From: Photobacterium rosenbergii
Lineage (GTDB): Bacteria; Pseudomonadota; Gammaproteobacteria; Enterobacterales; Vibrionaceae
DNA length: 53,262 nt
Direction: 5' to 3'
NCBI RefSeq assembly: GCF_003026455.1
Contig: NZ_PYMB01000027.1
Coordinates: 1-53,262, forward strand
Shown: positions 33,914 through 42,667 of the stretch, piece after piece
Numbering within the stretch: position 1 is the stretch's first letter
Layout: each line of letters starts with the position of its first letter
Notes under the pieces: generated by a model
Seen by the model: the letters and a program-made list of their open reading frames with translations, nothing else
Databases searched by the model: none
What the model was told of the DNA's origin: nothing
Translations under genes and position numbers: made by a program

Positions 33914-33928
33914 TGGCAGCGATATTGC
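33914..33928 (+). promoter_or_regulatory. Sigma-54 promoter of pspG
   Basis: TGGCAG-N5-TTGC matches the -24/-12 sigma-54 consensus TGGCAC-N5-TTGC with correct spacing. It lies 34 bp upstream of pspG. Known: E. coli pspG is driven by sigma-54 with PspF. The match is direct; use of PspF here is inferred. Confidence 0.85.
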
Positions 33929-33962
33929 CAATGACATTTATGGGATGCCAGAGGAGAAAGCG

Positions 33963-34193
33963 ATGATCGAGTTTTTATTTTTGCTGGTTTTTGCCGTGGT
34001 ACTGGTAGGTACTGGAGTGAGTATTTTGGGGCTGGCATTGGCGGTTGCCGCAGGGTTTGTAGTGATGGCGGTTGCTGGCATGATCGGGGTGATGTTTAAA
34101 TTGCTGCCGTGGTTGTTGCTGATTGCCGTTGCAGTGTGGTTCTACCGTGAGCATAAGGCTGAACAAGCCCATAGAAAGCGCTATTACCGCTAA
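33963..34193 (+). CDS. pspG: Phage shock protein G
   Basis: A small inner-membrane effector of the envelope-stress Psp response. From ATG 33963 the protein has 76 residues: a first hydrophobic stretch 3-25 (LFLLVFAVVLVGTGVSIL), a second 26-46, a third around FKLLPWLLLIAVAVWF, and a basic C terminus RKRYYR. An AGGAGAAAG site precedes the start. The KLLPWLLL segment is shared with E. coli PspG. Located apart from pspABC, next to dusA, as in E. coli. Confidence 0.92.
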   Translation: MIEFLFLLVFAVVLVGTGVSILGLALAVAAGFVVMAVAGMIGVMFKLLPWLLLIAVAVWFYREHKAEQAHRKRYYR

Positions 34194-34341
34194 CGGGCGC
34201 TTTCTCTATGGCCTAAAAATAGAATGTAAAAATTTGAAAAGAAAGTAGATGATTGACATTACAGGTGCAGTTTTCTTAACCGGCATCTGATATAGTCTGG
34301 CCGTTTTTTAATGTAATACTAATAAAGAGCGGAGACTCGAA

Positions 34342-34980
34342 ATGAAAAAATTAGCGCTTTCTGCGGTAGCCGCTGCTGTCGCACTGTCTGCGGCAGTGCC
34401 TGCCCATGCAGCAACGCTTTTTGGGGTAAAAGCCGGTGCCGATGCTTGGTTTACCGATGCCAAAGTAAATGATAGCCGTAGCCAGTCTGACAGCAACACG
34501 TCGGGTTCTTACTACGTGGCGTTTGAGCACTTTGTACCATTGGTACCAAACTTCCGTCTACGTTACACCGATGTGGACAACGGTATTGTTTCCTTTGGCC
34601 AGACAGACTACACCGCTTACTACGAGATCCTAGATAACGATGCCGTAGCATTTGATATCGGTGTGACCATGAGCAAGTTCAACTCGGGCAAGTTCGATGG
34701 TCAGAGCTTCAGTGAGTGGCAGCCAAACATCTACGGTAATGTTGAGCTGGGTATTCCTATGACACCGTTGTCACTATTTGGTGATCTTAACTTCGGTAAC
34801 TACGACAGCACTAGCACTGTAGATGGTCAAGCGGGCGTGAAGTGGAGCATTCCATTGGTTGCTGCTGATCTGAACCTACGTGCGGGCTACCGTGTGATGG
34901 ACTACGATTTTGACTTCATCAAAGACGGCGGTGAATTCTTTGCCGATGGTTGGTTCCTAGGTGTAGAAATCGATATCTAA
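34342..34980 (+). CDS. TIGR04219-type outer-membrane beta-barrel protein
   Basis: A 212-residue protein with a signal peptide (KKLALSAVAAAVALSAAVPAHA). Its strands alternate as in a small barrel: FGVKAGADAWFTDAKV, YYVAFEHFVPLVPNFRLRY and YGNVELGIPMTPLSLFGDL. This pattern fits the TIGR04219 family common in Vibrionaceae and Shewanella. Function unknown. A GGAG site precedes the start and a terminator follows, so it is monocistronic. Confidence 0.8.
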   Translation: MKKLALSAVAAAVALSAAVPAHAATLFGVKAGADAWFTDAKVNDSRSQSDSNTSGSYYVAFEHFVPLVPNFRLRYTDVDNGIVSFGQTDYTAYYEILDNDAVAFDIGVTMSKFNSGKFDGQSFSEWQPNIYGNVELGIPMTPLSLFGDLNFGNYDSTSTVDGQAGVKWSIPLVAADLNLRAGYRVMDYDFDFIKDGGEFFADGWFLGVEIDI

Positions 34981-35005
34981 ACGATTCTTTTAAAGCCTCG
35001 ATTCC

Positions 35006-35032
35006 AAAGCCACGAGAAATCGTGGCTTTTTT
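35006..35032 (+). terminator. Intrinsic terminator after the TIGR04219 gene
   Basis: AAAGCCACGA-GAA-TCGTGGCTTT stem plus T run, 25 bp after the stop. Confidence 0.93.
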
Positions 35033-35097
35033 GTTGCCTGTTTTCTCGGTTTTGTACCATTTTTATAAAAGGTGAAACTGGAAAGGGGCAGGGGCTT

Positions 35098-35331
35098 ATG
35101 ACGTTAACCGAGTTGCAGAACCTCTATACCAATAGCGAGATTGTGGAAGCCGTGATTGAACCATCTATCCAAGCGAATGGATGGATCGTTGAGTTCCGTC
35201 ACCGTCGGGGCGGGTTTGTTCCCCTCACTGATGGCTCGGGCAGCGAAAAGTGCTACCACGATATCGACACCGCTACCGAGCGGGCATTCGAAGTCGGTTT
35301 TCACCAAGTGAGAATAGCCGATACCTTCTGA
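35098..35331 (+). CDS. Conserved small protein of unknown function
   Basis: A 77-residue soluble protein with an AGGGG site before ATG 35098 and an intrinsic terminator 10 bp after the stop, so it is very likely a real monocistronic gene. The middle is WIVEFRHRRGGFVPLTDGSG followed by YHDIDTATERAFEVGF. The alternating hydrophobic pattern suggests a small beta-sheet plus helix fold. I do not recognise the family. It lies just upstream of cysJ but is separated from it by the terminator. Confidence 0.75.
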   Translation: MTLTELQNLYTNSEIVEAVIEPSIQANGWIVEFRHRRGGFVPLTDGSGSEKCYHDIDTATERAFEVGFHQVRIADTF

Positions 35332-35340
35332 ATTACTTAG

Positions 35341-35371
35341 AAAAACTGCAGCTGAGCCTGCAGTTTTTTTT
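35341..35371 (+). terminator. Intrinsic terminator before cysJ
   Basis: AAACTGCAG-CTGAGC-CTGCAGTTT stem followed by T run, ending the small unknown gene. Confidence 0.93.
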
Positions 35372-35478
35372 ACCCTTCACCCTTACAAATCGTTATAAAA
35401 CATTCTTATCTATTCTTTCTTGTTATTTCCCTGAGTGGCTAATCTAACCCATACGCAATGTATAGGGATCGTCGTGTC

Positions 35479-37302
35479 ATGTTACTTAAGGAACTTTCAG
35501 CTCTGGCCAGCCCGCTTAATGATCAGCAAATAGGTCAACTTCAGCAGGCTGCCGCCGAGTTATCGCCACAACAACTGGCGTGGATCAGTGGATATTTTTG
35601 GGGCCTCAGCCAAACACAGGTGGCTGGGCAAGCTCAGCCTTCTCAGGCACCGGCTCTTGCCGCTAGCGCACAGCCTGCCGGTAAGCTGACCATCATTTAT
35701 GCTTCCCAGACTGGGAATGCTAAGGGGGTTGCCGAGCAACTGAAAGAAGAGGCCGATGCCAAAGGCATCAAGGCCGATATTTTTGCCGCTGGGGATTACA
35801 AGGGCAAGAACCTCGCCAAGGAAACCCATGTCATTATCGTGGCTTCCACCCATGGTGAAGGTGAAGCGCCGGATGATGCCATTGAGCTGCATGAATTCCT
35901 GCAGTCGAAAAAGGCACCGAAACTGCCGAATTTGCAATATGCCGTGGTGGGGCTGGGCGACTCCAGTTATGAGTTCTTCTGCCAGACCGCGAAAGATTTT
36001 GATGCCTTCCTTAGCAAACAGGGCGCGACCGCTTTCCACCCACGCCTAGATTGCGATGTGGATTATGAGTCTGCGGCAACAGCGTGGCGTGCCGAGGCGC
36101 TAGACAAGGTAGAGGAAGCCTTAAAATCAGAGCAGGGAGCTGCCGATGTGGTTCAGCTGCCGCTGGGCCAAGCTTCACCGACAGTATCAGCGTACAGTAA
36201 GAAGAACCCATACCCAGCAGCACTGCTAGCCAGCCAGAAAATTACCGGCCGACAGTCAGGCAAAGATGTCCGCCATGTGGAAATTGATCTTGAAGGCTCA
36301 GGGCTGACCTACCAACCGGGTGATGCGCTTGGCGTGTGGTATGACAATGATCCTGCCCTTGTTGAAGCAATTCTAGCTAAGACGGGGCTCGCCGCTGACC
36401 AGCAAGTCGATGTTGATGGTGAATCAATATCGCTGTGTGATGCCCTCATCAAACATTATGAGATCACGCTGTCTAATCCGCAGTTAGTCATCAAGTATGC
36501 TGAACTATCAGGCAGTAAAAAGCTGGCTAAGTTGGTCGAAGACAAAGACAAGCTGCGTGAATACGCCGGCAACACCCAAATTATTGATGTACTGGGTGAG
36601 AAAAAGGCTGCCTTGAGTGCTGAGCAGTTGCTGGGGTTGTTGCGCCGCCTCACCCCGCGTCTGTATTCGATTGCCTCAAGTCAAGAAGAGGTGGGCGAGG
36701 AAGTCCATTTGACTGTAGGGCTGGTGGAATACCACAAAGGCGAAGAAACCCGCCAGGGTGGAGCATCCGGTTACCTTGCTCAGCGCTTGGAGGAAGGCGA
36801 CAGCGTCAGGGTCTTTGTCGAGCCGAATAACCACTTCAAACTGCCTGAAGATGATAATACCCCGGTGATCATGGTTGGCCCGGGAACCGGCATCGCGCCT
36901 TTTCGAGCTTTTGTCCAGGAGCGTGACAACCGTGATGCTGAAGGCAAGAACTGGTTGTTCTTTGGCGACCGTACCTTCACCGAAGACTTCCTGTATCAGG
37001 TTGAATGGCAGAAGTATTTGAAATCTGGCGTGGTGGACAGGATTGATGTGGCGTTTAGCCGTGATCAGGCCGAGAAGGTCTATGTCCAGCACCGCCTGTT
37101 AGAACATGCTGCCGAAGTGTGGCAGTGGTTGCAAGATGGCGCCCATATCTATGTGTGTGGGGATGCCACCCGTATGGCCAAAGATGTCCACGATGCGTTG
37201 GTGACGATCATCGAGCAGCAAGGTAAACAGAGCCGCGAACAGGCCGAGCAATACTTGAGTGAACTACGCAAGAGCAAGCGTTATCAAAAGGATGTGTACT
37301 AA
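35479..37302 (+). CDS. cysJ: Sulfite reductase [NADPH] flavoprotein, alpha subunit
   Basis: Passes electrons from NADPH via FAD and FMN to the CysI hemoprotein for reduction of sulfite to sulfide. The protein has 607 residues from ATG 35479: a flavodoxin domain (IIYASQTGNAKGVAEQL, STHGEGEAPDDA), an FAD domain with RLYSIASSQ, and an NADPH domain with VGPGTGIAPFRAF and ending KRYQKDVY as in E. coli. An in-frame ATG at 35458 is possible; neither has a strong ribosome site. First gene of cysJ-cysI-cysH. Confidence 0.96.
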   Translation: MLLKELSALASPLNDQQIGQLQQAAAELSPQQLAWISGYFWGLSQTQVAGQAQPSQAPALAASAQPAGKLTIIYASQTGNAKGVAEQLKEEADAKGIKADIFAAGDYKGKNLAKETHVIIVASTHGEGEAPDDAIELHEFLQSKKAPKLPNLQYAVVGLGDSSYEFFCQTAKDFDAFLSKQGATAFHPRLDCDVDYESAATAWRAEALDKVEEALKSEQGAADVVQLPLGQASPTVSAYSKKNPYPAALLASQKITGRQSGKDVRHVEIDLEGSGLTYQPGDALGVWYDNDPALVEAILAKTGLAADQQVDVDGESISLCDALIKHYEITLSNPQLVIKYAELSGSKKLAKLVEDKDKLREYAGNTQIIDVLGEKKAALSAEQLLGLLRRLTPRLYSIASSQEEVGEEVHLTVGLVEYHKGEETRQGGASGYLAQRLEEGDSVRVFVEPNNHFKLPEDDNTPVIMVGPGTGIAPFRAFVQERDNRDAEGKNWLFFGDRTFTEDFLYQVEWQKYLKSGVVDRIDVAFSRDQAEKVYVQHRLLEHAAEVWQWLQDGAHIYVCGDATRMAKDVHDALVTIIEQQGKQSREQAEQYLSELRKSKRYQKDVY

Positions 37303-38993
37303 TGAGCGAGCAAAAACTGTCGGATAACGAACGCCTCAAGCGTGAAAGTAACTTCCTGCGTGGCACCATAGTTGAAGATTTGAATGATCGGATCACCGGT
37401 GGTTTTACCGCTGACAACTTCCAGTTGATCCGTTTCCACGGCATGTACCAGCAAGACGATCGTGATATCCGTGCCGAGCGTGCCAAGCAGAAACTCGAAC
37501 CTCTGCATAATGTGATGCTGCGGGCGAGGATGCCGGGTGGGGTGATCACCCCCAAGCAGTGGTTGGCGATTGATAAGTTTGCCGAGGAGCACTCGCTGTA
37601 TGGCAGCCTGCGTTTAACCACCCGTCAGACATTCCAGTTCCACGGTGTACTAAAACCGAATATCAAACTGATGCACCAGACATTGAACAAGATCGGTATC
37701 GACTCCATCGCCACAGCGGGGGATGTGAACCGTAATGTGTTGTGTACCACCAACCCGGTAGAGTCCGAGTTGCATCAGCAAGCCTATGAGTGGGCGAAGA
37801 AAATCAGTGAGCACCTGTTGCCGAAAACCCGTGCCTATGCCGAGATTTGGCTCGATGGTGAAAAGTTGGAGACCACAGACGAAGAGCCAATCCTAGGTAG
37901 CAATTATCTGCCGAGGAAGTTCAAGACAACCGTGGTGATCCCGCCGCAAAATGATGTCGATGTCCATGCCAATGACCTGAACTTCGTCGCGATCGCCGAA
38001 GAAGGCCAGTTGGTGGGCTTCAATGTACTGGTGGGCGGTGGCCTAGCGATGACCCACGGCGACAAGGCAACTTATCCACGCAAGGCCGATGACTTTGGCT
38101 TTGTGGCGCTGGAAAACACCTTGGATGTCGCGGCGGCGGTGGTGACCACCCAGCGTGATTGGGGTAACCGTTCTAACCGTAAGAACGCTAAAACCAAATA
38201 CACCCTGGACCGAGTAGGGGTTGATGTCTTCAAGGCCGAGGTCGAGAAGCGGGCAGGGATCACCTTCGCCCCAAGCCGCCCTTATGAATTTACCGATCGC
38301 GGCGATCGTATTGGTTGGGTCGAAGGTATTGATGGCAAGCACCACCTGACGTTATTTATTGAAAATGGCCGTTTGCTCGATTATCCGGGTAAGCCGTTGA
38401 AAACAGGGGCTGCGGAAATTGCGAAAATCCACAAAGGTGATTTCCGTATGACCGCCAATCAGAATTTGATTGTGGCTGGGGTGCCTGTCAGTGAGAAAAG
38501 TAAGATCGAAAAGATCGCTCGCGATCACGGCCTGATCGATGATGGTGTGTCCGAGCAGCGGAAAAATGCCATGGCATGTGTCTCACTGCCAACCTGTCCA
38601 TTGGCAATGGCCGAGGCTGAGCGCTTCCTGCCAGAGTTTGTCACCGACATCGAACAGTTGCTAGAAAAACACAGCCTGCCGAAGGATGACAATATCATCT
38701 TGCGTGTTACCGGTTGTCCGAATGGTTGTGGCCGGGCCATGTTGGCGGAAGTGGGGTTGGTTGGTAAGGCGCCAGGGCGCTACAACTTACACCTCGGTGG
38801 TAACCGTAACGGTACCCGAATCCCGAAAATGTACCGCGAGAATATCACGGTCGAGCAAATCCTGACTGAATTGGATAGCTTGGTTGGCCGTTGGGCCAAG
38901 GAGCGTGAAGCCGGGGAAGACTTCGGTGATTTCACTATTCGTGCCGGGATCATCGAACCGGTTCTGATATCAAAGAGGGATTTTTATGCCTGA
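37302..38993 (+). CDS. cysI: Sulfite reductase hemoprotein, beta subunit
   Basis: Reduces sulfite to sulfide with six electrons at a coupled siroheme-[4Fe-4S] centre. The protein has 563 residues. Cluster/siroheme cysteines lie at about 426, 432, 472 and 476 (CVSLPTC and GCPNGCG). Substrate-binding basic residues lie in LRLTTRQTFQFHG. The start ATG overlaps the cysJ stop by one base (TAATG), so translation is coupled. Confidence 0.98.
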   Translation: MSEQKLSDNERLKRESNFLRGTIVEDLNDRITGGFTADNFQLIRFHGMYQQDDRDIRAERAKQKLEPLHNVMLRARMPGGVITPKQWLAIDKFAEEHSLYGSLRLTTRQTFQFHGVLKPNIKLMHQTLNKIGIDSIATAGDVNRNVLCTTNPVESELHQQAYEWAKKISEHLLPKTRAYAEIWLDGEKLETTDEEPILGSNYLPRKFKTTVVIPPQNDVDVHANDLNFVAIAEEGQLVGFNVLVGGGLAMTHGDKATYPRKADDFGFVALENTLDVAAAVVTTQRDWGNRSNRKNAKTKYTLDRVGVDVFKAEVEKRAGITFAPSRPYEFTDRGDRIGWVEGIDGKHHLTLFIENGRLLDYPGKPLKTGAAEIAKIHKGDFRMTANQNLIVAGVPVSEKSKIEKIARDHGLIDDGVSEQRKNAMACVSLPTCPLAMAEAERFLPEFVTDIEQLLEKHSLPKDDNIILRVTGCPNGCGRAMLAEVGLVGKAPGRYNLHLGGNRNGTRIPKMYRENITVEQILTELDSLVGRWAKEREAGEDFGDFTIRAGIIEPVLISKRDFYA

Positions 38994-39747
38994 TAGCCAA
39001 TACGCCGCGTTGCTGCAGGCCAGCAAGGTGGAACAAATCCTCAAGCTGGCTGAGATCAATGCCAAACTCGAAGCGATGTCTGCCCCGCAGCGTATTCGCT
39101 GGGCGCTGGATAACTTGCCACAGCAGTTTGCCCTTGCCTCAAGTTTTGGTATCCAGTCGGCGGTGATGCTCCATATGGTAACCCGGATCAAACCTGATAT
39201 TCCGGTGATTCTAACCGATACCGGGTATCTTTTTTCGGAGACCTACCAGTTTGTCGATCAGTTGACCGAGCGGCTGAAGTTGAACTTGCATGTCTACCGC
39301 GCAGAGCTGAGTCCGAACTGGCAGGAAGCGCGATTCGGTAAACTGTGGGAACAAGGCCTGGACGGGATCAAGCAATACAACCGCATCAACAAGGTAGAGC
39401 CGATGCGCCGTGCCTTGGATGAGCTTGGGGTTTCTGCCTGGTTCTCCGGCCTGCGTCGTGAGCAGTCACAAAGCCGGGCTACTTTACCTGTGTTGGCGGT
39501 ACAGAACGGTTTGTTCAAATTCCTGCCACTGATCGACTGGAGTGATAGCGATATTGAGCAGTATCTCGCCGAGCACCAGTTGCCCTATCATCCGCTCAAG
39601 GATGAAGGTTACCTGTCTGTCGGTGATACCCATACCAGCCAGAAATGGCAGCCGGGTATGAAGGAAGAGGAAACCCGCTTCTTTGGCCTCAAGCGCGAAT
39701 GTGGCTTGCATGAGGATGATGTCGAAGCCGATGGCTCTGGTATTTAG
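38986..39747 (+). CDS. cysH: Phosphoadenylyl-sulfate (PAPS) reductase
   Basis: Reduces PAPS to sulfite with thioredoxin. The protein has 253 residues with the PP-loop-like SSFGIQSAVMLHMV near 45 and the catalytic cysteine C239 in KRECGLHEDD. The CC...CxxC iron-sulfur motif of APS reductases is absent, so PAPS is the substrate, which fits the presence of cysC in this window. It overlaps cysI by 8 bp. Confidence 0.97.
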   Translation: MPDSQYAALLQASKVEQILKLAEINAKLEAMSAPQRIRWALDNLPQQFALASSFGIQSAVMLHMVTRIKPDIPVILTDTGYLFSETYQFVDQLTERLKLNLHVYRAELSPNWQEARFGKLWEQGLDGIKQYNRINKVEPMRRALDELGVSAWFSGLRREQSQSRATLPVLAVQNGLFKFLPLIDWSDSDIEQYLAEHQLPYHPLKDEGYLSVGDTHTSQKWQPGMKEEETRFFGLKRECGLHEDDVEADGSGI

Positions 39748-39768
39748 CCAAACAGTGTGATTAATCAG

Positions 39769-39804
39769 AAAAAAGCCTTACCTATTGCTGGGTAAGGCTT
39801 TTTT
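39769..39804 (+). terminator. Intrinsic terminator of cysJIH
   Basis: AAAAGCCTTACC-TATTGCTG-GGTAAGGCTTTT stem with T run, 21 bp after the cysH stop. A and T runs flank both sides, so it may also stop the convergent DUF2780 gene. Confidence 0.94.
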
Positions 39805-39871
39805 ACATCATGCTGACATCTAGGTCTTGCTTGCGCGGTATCTTTGCGCGCGATTTTTAGGGCTGTATCGT

Positions 39872-40360
39872 CTAGCCTGCGGCCTGCCAGATACTGCCAA
39901 GGTTATCGAGCAATCCGGCGCTGGCTCCCTGGTCGCCAAGGAATTGCATAACGACCGGAATAAACTGGCTCACCATACTAGGATCCATGCCGAGGGCACT
40001 GAATACCTGATTAATGGTGTCCATGTTCCCCAACAAGGCACTGGTACCCGGTGGTAGGCTGCCGGTCAGGGCATCAAGCCCCGGAATCATATTGGTCAAT
40101 TCGGTTGCCTGATCACCGCCAAGTTGACTTGCTGCGATGGAAAGCAGAGCGCCTGCCCCACCTGCGGCTTGTTCACTTGAGACATCAAGTTGGCTGCTGA
40201 GTAAGTCGGTCAGTGGGTTGCTGATTGTCGAAGCCGCTTCTTCATCACCGCCGCCAAATAAGTCCGAAAGGCTGAAGGCATGGCTGGTTGTAGGCAAAAT
40301 CAAACTGCCGACAAGCAGTAGTAGCCAGGTTTTGGCTCGGGCTTGGGTCAATAGGTACAT
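39872..40360 (-). CDS. DUF2780 family secreted protein
   Basis: A 162-residue protein with a long N-terminal signal (KTWLLLLVGSLILPTTSHA), then GFSLSDLFGGG-like and repeated Gly/Leu/Ser-rich amphipathic helices (PGLDALTGSLPPGTSALLGN, MVSQFIPVVMQFLGDQGA). This matches the DUF2780 (VcgC/VcgE-like) family of Vibrionaceae, of unknown function. ATG 40360 was chosen because GGAGG lies 9-10 bases upstream; ATG 40369 abuts that site. It is flanked by terminators and stands alone. Confidence 0.8.
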   Translation of the reverse strand: MYLLTQARAKTWLLLLVGSLILPTTSHAFSLSDLFGGGDEEAASTISNPLTDLLSSQLDVSSEQAAGGAGALLSIAASQLGGDQATELTNMIPGLDALTGSLPPGTSALLGNMDTINQVFSALGMDPSMVSQFIPVVMQFLGDQGASAGLLDNLGSIWQAAG

Positions 40361-40522
40361 CTTTCGCATTCCTCCGTGTAGGCGTCGACTATAGGGTGTC
40401 CCATTTAAGATTAGTCAGGAATGCGGGTGAGATACCAAATTCTGTGGCAAAAAATGAATTAAAAGATAAAAAAAGCCAAATTTTGGTTAGGATGGTCGTT
40501 AGATAAAGGGATTGCCGGATAC

Positions 40523-40549
40523 AAAAAACGGTGCCGAAGCACCGTTTTT
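40523..40549. terminator. Terminator downstream of fklB
   Basis: AAAACGGTGC-CGAA-GCACCGTTTT with A run left and T run right; it terminates the minus-strand fklB 20 bp past its stop and could block plus-strand read-through. Confidence 0.92.
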
Positions 40550-40569
40550 GTCATCAATCGCGGAGGCGA

Positions 40570-41190
40570 TTAAAGGATGTCTAGTAGTTCTACTTCGAAT
40601 ACTAGAGCAGCATATGGAGGGATCGCTGCACCTGCGCCGCGCTCACCGTATGCTAGGTTCTGTGGGATGTATAGTTTCCACTTAGAACCAACAGGCATCA
40701 TCTGTAGAGCTTCAACCCAACCAGCGATTACGCCAGTTACTGGGAACTCTGCAGGCTGGCCGCGAGAAACAGAGCTGTCGAATACAGTACCGTCAGTTAG
40801 CTGACCGTGGTAGTGAACACGAACTTGCTTGTCTGAAGTAGGGATTTCACCGTTACCTTCAACAAGAACTTCGTACTGAAGACCAGATTCAGTTACTGTA
40901 ACTTCTGAGCGTAGTGCGTTATCTTTTAGGAACGCTTCGCCTTCTGCAGCAGCCGCTTGAGCTTGTTCTTGGCGAACAGCTTCTGCACGAGTGTGTAGAT
41001 CGCGTAGTGCGTTGTTGATGTCGTCAACTTCGATTTCTGGCATGTCGCCAGTTAGAGAAGTCGCGATACCTTTAGCGATAGCAGCAACATTTAGGCCCTC
41101 TAGACCGCTTTGTGCTAGCTGCTGGCCCATTTGAAGACCGATACCGTAGCTTGCTTTAGTTTCAACTGTATCTAGTTTAACGTCAGACAT
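40570..41190 (-). CDS. fklB: FKBP-type peptidyl-prolyl cis-trans isomerase FklB
   Basis: A proline isomerase of the FKBP22/Mip-like class. The protein has 206 residues: an N-terminal dimerisation helix domain (SYGIGLQMGQQLAQSGLEGL) and a C-terminal FKBP domain (VRVHYHGQLTDGTVFDSS, FPVTGVIAGWVEALQMMPVG, AYGERGAGAAIPPYAAL). No signal peptide, so cytoplasmic, as E. coli FklB. Divergent from the OapA gene, the same arrangement as fklB/ytfB in E. coli. Confidence 0.95.
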   Translation of the reverse strand: MSDVKLDTVETKASYGIGLQMGQQLAQSGLEGLNVAAIAKGIATSLTGDMPEIEVDDINNALRDLHTRAEAVRQEQAQAAAAEGEAFLKDNALRSEVTVTESGLQYEVLVEGNGEIPTSDKQVRVHYHGQLTDGTVFDSSVSRGQPAEFPVTGVIAGWVEALQMMPVGSKWKLYIPQNLAYGERGAGAAIPPYAALVFEVELLDIL

Positions 41191-41312
41191 GGTGTCATCT
41201 CTTTAGTAGAGTGAATAAAGCAGGCAGGATAACAGTTTCTCCCCCTAGGGGTAAACCATTGTAACAAGCTGTCGATGGATAGCGTGAATTTGATAGCGCT
41301 GGAGTGTTGTTT

Positions 41313-42023
41313 ATGGGACAGGCCAAACGCCGTTCGAACAAAAAGAGTGAATTTACGTGGCCTCGTATCTCCTTGGATAAGGAGGCGTTGAAACAGGGAA
41401 GTACGGCTATCCGTGCTAAGTTTGCTCCGCTGGCAAGCAAATGGCAGCAGTTACCCAAATTGCACCGCCGTGCCTTGATGGTACTGGTGCCGGTGGTTGG
41501 AGTGTTGCTGATCCTACCCGGTGGTGGTGAAAAAGCTTCACAACCCACGTCTTCAGAGCCAGTTCGTCGTGAGCTGTCCCTGAACCTGGAAAGCAAGCAA
41601 CCAGAGCGCGTTGCTGTGGGTGAAAGGGAAGAGCCGGTATCTCCGCCTCGCCCTTCCCGTATTACGCCGCTGGAGCCGGTCGAAAGTCAGCCTGTTGCTT
41701 CGAAGCCAACAGTCAAACCGGTGGAGAAAAACAGCACTTCCACGCAGTCGGCCAGTGCTGACTGGCAGCGCTATCAGGTGAAAAGCGGCGAGACCCTGGC
41801 TAACATTTTCCGGCAGCACAATTTACCGCTTAACGACCTCTATGCCGTCGCAGCCATCGAAGGGGACGACAAGCCCCTGAGCCGGATTAAGGCGGGTCAA
41901 TGGATGCGTTATCGCCAGACTGCCCAAGGTGGCTTGGATGCGTTGCAAATTGAAGGGCGTAGTGGCGAGCCGATTTTGTTCTTCCGCCGCTCGGATGGCA
42001 GTTTTGTCCGCCGCACCCAATAA
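41313..42023 (+). CDS. OapA/YtfB family cell-envelope protein
   Basis: From ATG 41313 the protein has 236 residues: a basic N terminus with GQAKRRSNKK, one membrane helix (RALMVLVPVVGVLLILPGG), a Pro/Ser/Glu linker, and a C-terminal OapA/LysM-like domain (WQRYQVKSGETLANIFRQHN). E. coli YtfB binds glycans and affects division; Haemophilus OapA affects colony opacity. A GGAG site lies 8 bases before ATG 41313; the GTG at 41304 overlaps that site. Divergent from fklB as in E. coli. Confidence 0.88.
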   Translation: MGQAKRRSNKKSEFTWPRISLDKEALKQGSTAIRAKFAPLASKWQQLPKLHRRALMVLVPVVGVLLILPGGGEKASQPTSSEPVRRELSLNLESKQPERVAVGEREEPVSPPRPSRITPLEPVESQPVASKPTVKPVEKNSTSTQSASADWQRYQVKSGETLANIFRQHNLPLNDLYAVAAIEGDDKPLSRIKAGQWMRYRQTAQGGLDALQIEGRSGEPILFFRRSDGSFVRRTQ

Positions 42024-42041
42024 GCGAAAGACACAATCCTC

Positions 42042-42067
42042 AAAAAAGCCACTCCGGTGGCTTTTTT
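42042..42067. terminator. Terminator between oapA and elaA
   Basis: AAAAAGCCAC-TCCG-GTGGCTTTTT with A and T runs on either side, placed between convergent genes. Confidence 0.93.
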
Positions 42068-42121
42068 GCTATCTGGCTACTGTGGCTAATGTGGTCTTGG
42101 TTGCTCTGGCTACCAGGATTG

Positions 42122-42571
42122 TTATTTAGTGAGGCGCATATCGATATGTGGGATACCGTCTTCCAAGTACTCTTCTGAAAAAGCCTCGAAGCCATATCTT
42201 TGGTAATAATGCTGTAAATGCGATTGGGCGCCAATCTCGATGGTCTCTCCGGGCCACAATTGCTCGGTCATGGTGATGCCTTGTTCAAGCAGTTGGTTGC
42301 CAACTCCCTTACCTCGGGCCTCTGGGGCAGTAACGACTCGGCCGATACTCACAGCGTCATAGGTGGTACCTGCTGGTAACAGGCGGAGGTAGGCGACTAG
42401 TGTATTGTCTTGGTAGCCAAGTAAGTGGTGAGTACCAGCCTGTCTGTCATGGTCGTCCAGTTCTGGGTAGGCACATTCCTGCTCGACTACAAAGACATCG
42501 CAGCGCAGTTTGAGCAGGTCATAGAGTTGGTGGGTAGTCAGTTGGTCAAAGCTGAGGCACTGCCATTGCAT
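42122..42571 (-). CDS. GNAT acetyltransferase, ElaA type
   Basis: A 149-residue GNAT-fold protein from ATG 42571, which has AGGAG upstream (a longer reading to 42601 was rejected). Features: LLKLRCDVFVVEQECAYPELDD, the acetyl-CoA loop VTAPEARGKGVGNQLL near 90-106, and IGAQSHLQHYYQRYGF. These match E. coli ElaA. Substrate unknown. Confidence 0.88.
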   Translation of the reverse strand: MQWQCLSFDQLTTHQLYDLLKLRCDVFVVEQECAYPELDDHDRQAGTHHLLGYQDNTLVAYLRLLPAGTTYDAVSIGRVVTAPEARGKGVGNQLLEQGITMTEQLWPGETIEIGAQSHLQHYYQRYGFEAFSEEYLEDGIPHIDMRLTK

Positions 42572-42667
42572 GTCGTTCTCCTGATGGTACGTGTTATTCA
42601 CTCTTCCCTGAGGATAAATTACCTCAAAGGCGTTGGCATTAACTTAAGGCAAGTTGGCTTAATTCGA

